Source of the DNA: Flavobacterium sp. KJJ
Lineage (GTDB): Bacteria > Bacteroidota > Bacteroidia > Flavobacteriales > Flavobacteriaceae
Direction of reading: 5' to 3'
Assembly: GCF_000708595.2 (NCBI RefSeq)
Contig: NZ_JARP01000006.1
Location: forward strand, 186,001-250,000
Length of the DNA: 64,000 nt
The translations under genes and the position numbers were made by a program. The notes beneath the pieces were generated by a model. The model was given only the letters and a program-made list of their open reading frames with translations. It ran no database searches and was not told the DNA's origin. Positions within the stretch are counted from its first letter, which is position 1; each line of letters begins with the position of its first letter. Positions 58,048-64,000 of the stretch are shown here, in pieces.

Positions 58048-58686
58048 TTAGTTGGTAAAAATATAATTAATGATATTCGCACCCATTTTCAAGGCTTTGT
58101 CTCGAACATCCGCAGGATCATTATGTACTTCCGGATCTTCCCAGCCATCTCCTAAATCGCATTCGTACGTATATAAGAGAACCAATTTATTTTCGACGAA
58201 AATTCCAAAAGCCTGAGGGCGAGTTCCATCGTGTTCGTGAATTTTTGGCAATCCATTCGGAAAAGGAAATGGTTTTTGAAAAATAGGATGATTAGCAGGA
58301 ATTTCAACTAAATCATTATTTGGGAATATCTTTTTAATTTCTTTTCGAATGTATTGATCCATTCCGTAATTGTCATCAATATGAAGAAAACCTCCCGCAG
58401 TAAGATAATTTCTTAGATTGGTAACGTCAGAATCGCTAAAAACAACATTTCCGTGTCCGGTCATATGTACAAACGGGTAGGAAAGCAAGTCCGGATTACT
58501 TGGTTCAACCGTTGAAGGTTTTGCTTTTATGCGCGTACTAATATTCGAATTGCAAAAACGGATTAAATTGGGCAAAGAAGTAGGATTTGCATACCAGTCA
58601 CCGCCGCCGCTGTATTTCAGCAAAGCAATTTCTTGTGAGAAAGAAGGGATTGAAATCAATAAAAATAACAAGAATATTTTTTTCAT
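58048..58686 (-). CDS. DUF4159 exported protein
   Basis: 212 residues from ATG 58686, which starts the signal peptide ending PSFSQ. DUF4159 features: ALLKYSGGGDWYANPTSLPN, FVHMTGHGNVVFSDSDV and GGFLHIDDNYGMDQYIRKEI, followed by IHEHDGTRPQAFGIFV and YECDLGDGWE. It resembles a glutamine-amidotransferase-like fold used as a binding domain. Function unknown. A type A repeat precedes it. Confidence 0.88.
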   Translation of the reverse strand: MKKIFLLFLLISIPSFSQEIALLKYSGGGDWYANPTSLPNLIRFCNSNISTRIKAKPSTVEPSNPDLLSYPFVHMTGHGNVVFSDSDVTNLRNYLTAGGFLHIDDNYGMDQYIRKEIKKIFPNNDLVEIPANHPIFQKPFPFPNGLPKIHEHDGTRPQAFGIFVENKLVLLYTYECDLGDGWEDPEVHNDPADVRDKALKMGANIINYIFTN

Positions 58687-58699
58687 AATTATATGTTTT

Positions 58700-58797
58700 G
58701 TCATTTCGACGAAGGAGAAATCACACTGGAAATTCCTCATGCTATATCGCCAATCTTTGTAGAGCTGCTAGTGTGATCTCTCGTTCCTCGAGATGAC
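58700..58797. repeat. Dispersed hairpin repeat, type A, copy 4 (imperfect arms)
   Basis: Begins GTCATTTCGACGAAGGAG and ends CGTTCCTCGAGATGAC. The 27-base arms differ at four positions. The core, read on the other strand, contains AGCTCTACAAAGATTGGCGA, as in copies 1 and 3. Confidence 0.75.
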
Positions 58798-58828
58798 AAA
58801 CTTGCCGCAATTGTATAGAGCTGTGATT

Positions 58829-59542
58829 TTAATTTGATGTTTCATTAAAAAATACAACACTATGACAAGCTACAACTGCCGCAGTTTCAGTTCGTAATCG
58901 CGTATTTCCTAAAGTCACAGGCTTAAAATTATTTTCTAAAGCCAGTGCGATTTCCTTTTCAGAAAAATCTCCCTCAGGACCAATAAGCAAAGTAACATTT
59001 TCGTTTGGTTTTAAAACTTCTTTTAGCGATTTTTTATCTGTTTCTTCGCAATGCGCGATCAATTGCAGTCCTTCATTTTTTTGTTTGACGAATTCTTTAA
59101 ACGAAATTGCTTCATTCAATTTAGGAAGAAATGTTTCGTTCGACTGTTTCATCGCGGCTAAAATAATTTTCTCAAAACGTTCTAAGTTAATTACTTTACG
59201 CTCAGAACGATCACAGAAAATTGGTGTGATTTCTTGAATTCCAATTTCAGTTGCTTTTTCTAAAAACCACTCAAAACGATCGTTCATTTTAGTTGGTGCT
59301 ACGGCTAAATGCAAACGAAATTTTGGTTCAGGAGATTTTGTTATCGAAAGCACTTCAACAATACATTTATTGTCAGATGCTAGCGTGATTTCGGTTTCAA
59401 ACAACAATCCCAAACCATTTGTAACGTGCAGAATATCTGAATCTTTTTTGCGTAAAACCTTTATTATATGACGGCTTTCTTCTTTATCAAAAGAAAAAGT
59501 TTCAGTCGTTTCGTCAATATCTGGATTGTAAAATAATTGCAT
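58829..59542 (-). CDS. rsmE: 16S rRNA (uracil1498-N3)-methyltransferase
   Basis: 237 residues. N-terminal PUA-like domain (QLFYNPDIDETTETFSFDKE, then ESRHIIKVLRKK) and a C-terminal SPOUT knot: LIGPEGDFSEKEIALALENN and LGNTRLRTETAAVVACH are the RsmE signatures. Methylates N3 of U1498 in the decoding centre. Two bases after tsaD, so co-transcribed. Confidence 0.95.
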   Translation of the reverse strand: MQLFYNPDIDETTETFSFDKEESRHIIKVLRKKDSDILHVTNGLGLLFETEITLASDNKCIVEVLSITKSPEPKFRLHLAVAPTKMNDRFEWFLEKATEIGIQEITPIFCDRSERKVINLERFEKIILAAMKQSNETFLPKLNEAISFKEFVKQKNEGLQLIAHCEETDKKSLKEVLKPNENVTLLIGPEGDFSEKEIALALENNFKPVTLGNTRLRTETAAVVACHSVVFFNETSN

Positions 59543-59544
59543 AA

Positions 59545-60567
59545 TTAAAATTGAATTCGCGCTTTAGAAACAACTGAAGAAGTTTCAAAACGACTTGATA
59601 AATATTTTTGATAGCCTACAATTCCAATCATTGCAGCATTATCAGTTGTGTATTCGAATTTAGGGACAAAAGTTTTCCAGCCGTATTTGCCTTCGCTTTC
59701 TTTCAATCGAGTTCTAATTCCTGAATTTGCAGAAACGCCTCCGCCAATTGCAATTTGCTTAATTCCGGTTTCTTTGACGGCAAGTTTTAATTTATCCATC
59801 AAAATTTCTATGATTGTGTATTGAATAGAAGCACAAATATCATTTAGATTTTCTTCGATGAAATTTGGATTTTGAAGTTTGTTCTTTTGAATAAAATATA
59901 AAATAGCTGTCTTTAATCCAGAGAAACTAAAATCCAATCCGGGAACTTTTGGTTTTGTAAAAGCAAAAGCTTTCGGATTTCCCAATTTCGCATATTTGTC
60001 GATCAATGGACCGCCAGGATAGGGAAGTCCTAAAATTTTTGCGCTCTTGTCAAATGCTTCTCCAACAGCGTCATCCGTAGTTTCACCGATAATTTCCATA
60101 TCAAAAAAACCATTTACTTTGACAATCTGTGTATGCCCGCCACTTATGGTTAGTGCTAAAAAAGGAAACTCAGGTTTGTCAAACCCTTCTTCATCAATAA
60201 AGTGTGCTAAAATATGCGCATGCATGTGATTTACAGCAATTAACGGAATTTTTAATGCTAGTGATAATGATTTGCTGAAAGAACTTCCTACCAATAAAGA
60301 CCCCATTAAACCTGGCCCTTGAGTAAAAGCAATGGCGGTTAGCTGTTCTTTTTGTACATTTGCTTTGCGAAGTGCAGCATCGATTACCGGAACAATGTTT
60401 TGCTGATGTGCTCTCGAAGCTAATTCAGGAACTACACCACCATATTGGTTGTGAATTAACTGATTGGCTACAACATTTGAGAGTACTTTGTCGTTATGTA
60501 AAACCGCGGCAGCAGTATCATCGCAGGAACTTTCGATGGCAAGAATAAAAACCTCTGAATTTTGCAT
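59545..60567 (-). CDS. tsaD: tRNA threonylcarbamoyladenosine synthase subunit TsaD
   Basis: 340 residues from ATG 60567 (MQNSEVFILAIESSCDDTAA); upstream Met codons would lengthen an already complete family start. Metal-binding HMHAH motif (NHMHAHILAHF), nucleotide-binding ALTISGGHTQIV and GGGVSANSGIR are present. Transfers threonylcarbamoyl to A37 of ANN-decoding tRNAs with TsaB and TsaE, not in the window. Divergent from the tamB-like gene. Confidence 0.96.
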   Translation of the reverse strand: MQNSEVFILAIESSCDDTAAAVLHNDKVLSNVVANQLIHNQYGGVVPELASRAHQQNIVPVIDAALRKANVQKEQLTAIAFTQGPGLMGSLLVGSSFSKSLSLALKIPLIAVNHMHAHILAHFIDEEGFDKPEFPFLALTISGGHTQIVKVNGFFDMEIIGETTDDAVGEAFDKSAKILGLPYPGGPLIDKYAKLGNPKAFAFTKPKVPGLDFSFSGLKTAILYFIQKNKLQNPNFIEENLNDICASIQYTIIEILMDKLKLAVKETGIKQIAIGGGVSANSGIRTRLKESEGKYGWKTFVPKFEYTTDNAAMIGIVGYQKYLSSRFETSSVVSKARIQF

Positions 60568-60707
60568 ATAAAGGCACAAATTTTGAATTATATTTGACAA
60601 ATCAAATTTTTAATTTTCTTTGATTGTAAAGGAGAAGCCAAAATTAAAGAATTTTTATCAAAACAGTCGATCTTTGTCTGTTCAAAATAAATTAAAAGAA
60701 AACTAAA

Positions 60708-63700
60708 ATAAAAGCAGCTATCAAAAAAGTAAAGAAAATAGTATCCAGAACCCTAATTGGGTTAATCTTACTTTTGCTAGCAGTCGCTATCACATTGTCT
60801 TTGCCTTACGTTCAGACAAAAATTGCCCAATATGTTACTGAATCTCTAAATTCAGATTTTAAAACAGATATTCATGTTGATAAAGTTGCTGTAAATATTT
60901 TTGGAGGCGTAAAACTTAAAAAAGTTTTGATTTACGATCATCACAAAAAGGTTTTAATTTATTCTGATATTATTTCTACCGATATTTTAAGTATTAAAAG
61001 ATTGCTTGATGGTGATTTAATATTTGGTGATCTTCGTTTAACAGGTTTGATTTTTAATCTAAAAACCTATAAAAACGAAAACGAGAATAATATCAATAAA
61101 TTGATCCGATTATTTGATTCAGATAAGCCTTCTAAAACAAACAAACGCTTTTTGCTTACAGCTAGAAACGCTTATATTTCTCAAGGAAATTTTTCAGTTG
61201 TTGATGAAAATAAAATGACTCCTAGATTTCTGGATTTCAAAAAATTAAATGCTTACATCAGTGATTTTAAACTAGAAGGACCGAATGTTACAACAACAAT
61301 TCACCGTTTTTCTTTTTTAGACCACCGTGGTTTGTATGTTTCTAATTTCGCTGGAAAATTAACGTATACCAAAAAACAGATAAAAGTTGAAAATTTAGCG
61401 ATCAAAACCAAAAGATCTTCAATATATGGAGAGGCTGTTTTAAATTATAAAGTAGAAGATTTTCTTCATTTTACAGATAAAGTAAAATTTAATGTTGCAT
61501 TAGATTCTGCTTCAATTGCCTCAAATGACATTCGATATTTTTATGACGGATTAGGAAAAAACCAGCATTTTAAAATCAAAACTAAACTAAGAGGGACGCT
61601 TAATAATCTTAATTTGAGAGAGCTTAGGCTAAGCGATACAAACGGTTCTCGAATTGTTGGAAACATTAATTTCAAGAATCTTTTAGGAGATAAAACCCAA
61701 AAGTTTTCTATGGAAGGAAAATTCGACAGGTTGATTTCAAGTTATGATAATTTAGTTGTTTTATTGCCAAATGTTTTAGGTAAAAAATTACCGAAAGAAC
61801 TTAAAAGAGTCGGGAAATTTAATATTGTCGGAAAAGCAAAAGTCTCTACGACTGATCTTGAAGCCGATTTTAAAATGGTTACTGATTTAGGAAACGGTCA
61901 GGCAGATATTCATATGAATAATATGGATTTTATTGATAAAGCATCATATTCGGGTAATATAATCCTAGAAAATTTTGATGTGGGAGCTTTGTTAGCGAGA
62001 AAAGATATTGGCAAAACCACTTTAAATTTAGATGTTGACGGAGTCGGGTTTACTGAAAAGTATTTGAATACAATTATTAAAGGTGATATTGCAAAATTAG
62101 ATTACAATAAGTACACTTATAATAATATAACAGTAAATGGTAATTTTAAATTGCCTTATTATAAAGGAGAGATTTCTGTAAACGATCCCAACCTAAGCTT
62201 AACTTTTGATGGTTTAGTTGATTTGAGCAAACGCGAAAGCAGGTACGATTTTCATATTAATGTTGAAAATGCAGATTTACGAAAACTTAAGTTTATAAAC
62301 GATTCGATTTCTCATTTTAAAGGAGATGCCGTTGTTCAGGTAACGGGTAATTCTATCGAAAATCTTCGAGGAAATATTTATATAAAAGATGCTGAATATC
62401 AGAACCCAAAGTCAACTTATTCTTTTGATGAACTGCAGGTTACTTCAAATTTTGATGCCGATAGACTGCGAACAATAACGATTAATTCTACCGATGTTGT
62501 TAATGGTAAAATCGTTGGGAAATTCCGTTTTGATCAGCTAGATAAATTGGTAATGAATTCGGTTGGAAGTCTTTATACCAATTATAAACCTTATAAAGTT
62601 AAAAAAGGACAGTTCCTGCGTTTCAATTTTCATGTTTATGATAAAGTTGTAGAAATGCTTTATCCAGAAATCAATATCGATTCGTCGACTGTAGTGCGCG
62701 GTAAAATTGATTCTGATTTGCAAGAATTTAAATTCAGATTTAATTCTCAAAAAATAACGGCATCAAAAAATACATTTGATAATGTCCGAATCAATATCGA
62801 TAATAAAAACCCGCTTTATAACGCTTTTGTCGAGTTAGACAGTATCAAAACGCCTTATTATAAGGTGCGTGATTTTAGTTTGATCAATGTAACATCAAAA
62901 GATACTTTGTTTGTTCGTTCAGAGTTTAAAGGCGGAGAAAAAGGTCAGGATTATTTTAATCTGGATTTGTATCATACCATCGATAAAAACAAAAATAATA
63001 TTGTCGGGATTAAAAAATCTGAAATGAAATTTAAAGACTATTTATGGTATTTAAACGAAAATGCAGAAAAAGACAATCAGATTGTTTTTGATAAAAACTT
63101 TAAAAATTTTACTATTGATAATATAGTGTTATCACATGAAAATCAGAAAATTGATTTAAACGGAATTATAAAAGGAAGTGATTATAAAGATATTGTGCTG
63201 AATTTTGAAGATGTTGATATTAATAAAATCACGCCTTTAACATCGAAGTTTGTGTTTAATGGTAATATGAACGGAAATATCAATTACAAGCAAAATAAAA
63301 ATGTTTATCAGCCCACGGCCTCGATTGTCATTGATCATCTTAATTTGAATAAAATAGAATTAGGAACGCTGAATTTTGATATTTCTGGTGATGAAACTTT
63401 TAAAAAGTTTACCATAAATTCATCAATACAGAATGGTTTTACAGAATCGTTTAGAGCAAACGGAACTTTTGCTGTCGAAAATAAAGAGACTTTTTTAGAT
63501 CTGAATTTAAAACTCGAAGGATTTAATCTGGCGACTTTAGGAACTGTTGGAGGAGATGTTTTGTCAAACGTCAGAGGATCTGTTTCTGGAAATGCGGCTG
63601 TTGTTGGAAATCTAAAAAAACCTGAAATCAACGGACGATTGTATGTAGAAAAGGCAGGAATGACAATTCCGTACCTAAATACAGATTATGAATTAAGCGA

Positions 63701-64000
63701 TCGAACCGTAATTGATTTGACAGATGAAAAGTTTTTATTCAGAAACAATCAATTGACTGATACAAAATACAATACCAAAGGATTATTGAATGGAAGTATA
63801 GAGCATCATAATTTTAGTGATTGGAAACTTGATTTAACCATAACATCTAAAAGGTTGCTGGCGCTGGATACTAAAGACAGTGATGATGCGGCTTATTTTG
63901 GTACAGCATTTATAAATGGAACAGCCAGTATAAAAGGGCCAACAGAAAGTTTATTTATAAAAGTGGATGCCAAATCTGAAAAAGGCACAGAAGTTAAGAT
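60708..64000 (+). CDS. tamB: TamB-like translocation and assembly protein (DUF490); 3' end outside the window; non-standard start
   Basis: An open frame from 60696 runs without a stop codon to the window edge, about 1100 residues. The N-terminus has a basic stretch (AAIKKVKKIVSRT) and one membrane helix (IGLILLLLAVAITLSLPYV). It is followed by QTKIAQYVTESLNSDFKTDI, the typical TamB/AsmA start. The rest is a long series of beta strands, as in the TamB groove proteins that move lipids between membranes. No ATG, GTG or TTG occurs in frame before the helix: the in-frame stop TAA is at 60693, and only ATA (60708, IKAAIKKVKK) or ATC (60720) stand where family starts would be. The first TTG (60774) would cut the helix. 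Confidence 0.85.
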   Translation, partial: MKAAIKKVKKIVSRTLIGLILLLLAVAITLSLPYVQTKIAQYVTESLNSDFKTDIHVDKVAVNIFGGVKLKKVLIYDHHKKVLIYSDIISTDILSIKRLLDGDLIFGDLRLTGLIFNLKTYKNENENNINKLIRLFDSDKPSKTNKRFLLTARNAYISQGNFSVVDENKMTPRFLDFKKLNAYISDFKLEGPNVTTTIHRFSFLDHRGLYVSNFAGKLTYTKKQIKVENLAIKTKRSSIYGEAVLNYKVEDFLHFTDKVKFNVALDSASIASNDIRYFYDGLGKNQHFKIKTKLRGTLNNLNLRELRLSDTNGSRIVGNINFKNLLGDKTQKFSMEGKFDRLISSYDNLVVLLPNVLGKKLPKELKRVGKFNIVGKAKVSTTDLEADFKMVTDLGNGQADIHMNNMDFIDKASYSGNIILENFDVGALLARKDIGKTTLNLDVDGVGFTEKYLNTIIKGDIAKLDYNKYTYNNITVNGNFKLPYYKGEISVNDPNLSLTFDGLVDLSKRESRYDFHINVENADLRKLKFINDSISHFKGDAVVQVTGNSIENLRGNIYIKDAEYQNPKSTYSFDELQVTSNFDADRLRTITINSTDVVNGKIVGKFRFDQLDKLVMNSVGSLYTNYKPYKVKKGQFLRFNFHVYDKVVEMLYPEINIDSSTVVRGKIDSDLQEFKFRFNSQKITASKNTFDNVRINIDNKNPLYNAFVELDSIKTPYYKVRDFSLINVTSKDTLFVRSEFKGGEKGQDYFNLDLYHTIDKNKNNIVGIKKSEMKFKDYLWYLNENAEKDNQIVFDKNFKNFTIDNIVLSHENQKIDLNGIIKGSDYKDIVLNFEDVDINKITPLTSKFVFNGNMNGNINYKQNKNVYQPTASIVIDHLNLNKIELGTLNFDISGDETFKKFTINSSIQNGFTESFRANGTFAVENKETFLDLNLKLEGFNLATLGTVGGDVLSNVRGSVSGNAAVVGNLKKPEINGRLYVEKAGMTIPYLNTDYELSDRTVIDLTDEKFLFRNNQLTDTKYNTKGLLNGSIEHHNFSDWKLDLTITSKRLLALDTKDSDDAAYFGTAFINGTASIKGPTESLFIKVDAKSEKGTEVK

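Overview
The window looks like chromosomal DNA of a Flavobacterium-type Bacteroidota. It is AT-rich. Secreted proteins carry short signal peptides ending in AQ or SQ, or SCS/SCK lipoboxes. SusC/SusD and LytTR/HisKA_7TM-type regulators are present, and at least one promoter matches the Bacteroidota form (TTG, about 20 nt, TAnnTTTG). I see no rRNA, tRNA, CRISPR array, phage gene or transposase.

Layout: (1) 1-11940 is a mixed region. It holds the 3' part of an AraC regulator, a lipoprotein esterase, and a minus-strand operon thioredoxin - ApbE flavin transferase - DUF4266 lipoprotein - DUF3570 beta-barrel. A VIT-family metal transporter follows. A Crp/Fnr-like regulator then precedes a palindromic operator and a four-gene redox/detoxification operon (NAD(P)H oxidoreductase, 2TM protein, double ABM-domain protein, exported DJ-1/PfpI protein). 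A nucleoside-diphosphate-sugar-epimerase-like protein and an outer-membrane phospholipase A close this part. (2) 12150-48018 is a very large glycan-utilisation locus: GH29, a NagB-deacetylase fusion, a LytTR two-component system, GH92, a sodium:solute symporter, GH130, a CBM9-like protein, a GHL10-like TIM-barrel lipoprotein, an N4-(GlcNAc)-asparaginase, GH2, GH20, a second GH29, a second GH92, GH3, SusC, SusD, a FucP/NagP-like permease, a BNR-propeller lipoprotein and an M28 peptidase. (3) 48337-58740 holds a TonB siderophore-type receptor, a fatty acid desaturase, an Ivy-like lipoprotein, a D-Ala-D-Ala dipeptidase, a methyltransferase, an AI-2E family permease, an M43 metalloprotease, a TrmH methyltransferase and a DUF4159 protein. 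(4) 58829-64000 holds housekeeping genes rsmE and tsaD, then a divergent TamB-like gene that runs off the window and has no ordinary start codon.

The enzymes of region 2 together fit stepwise removal of complex and high-mannose N-glycans. Fucosidases, beta-galactosidase and beta-hexosaminidase would trim antennae and core fucose. The GH92 enzymes would remove alpha-mannose. The asparaginase would split GlcNAc-Asn. A cytoplasmic GH130 phosphorylase would handle Man-GlcNAc, and NagB/deacetylase would channel amino sugar to fructose-6-P. No GH18 or GH85 endo-glycosidase is visible in the window. Substrate is inferred from gene content, not shown.

Intergenic DNA carries several dispersed hairpin repeats, including four related copies of one element and two other long inverted repeats, and many clear intrinsic terminators. 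One terminator-like hairpin lies inside the signal-peptide codons of the second GH92 gene.
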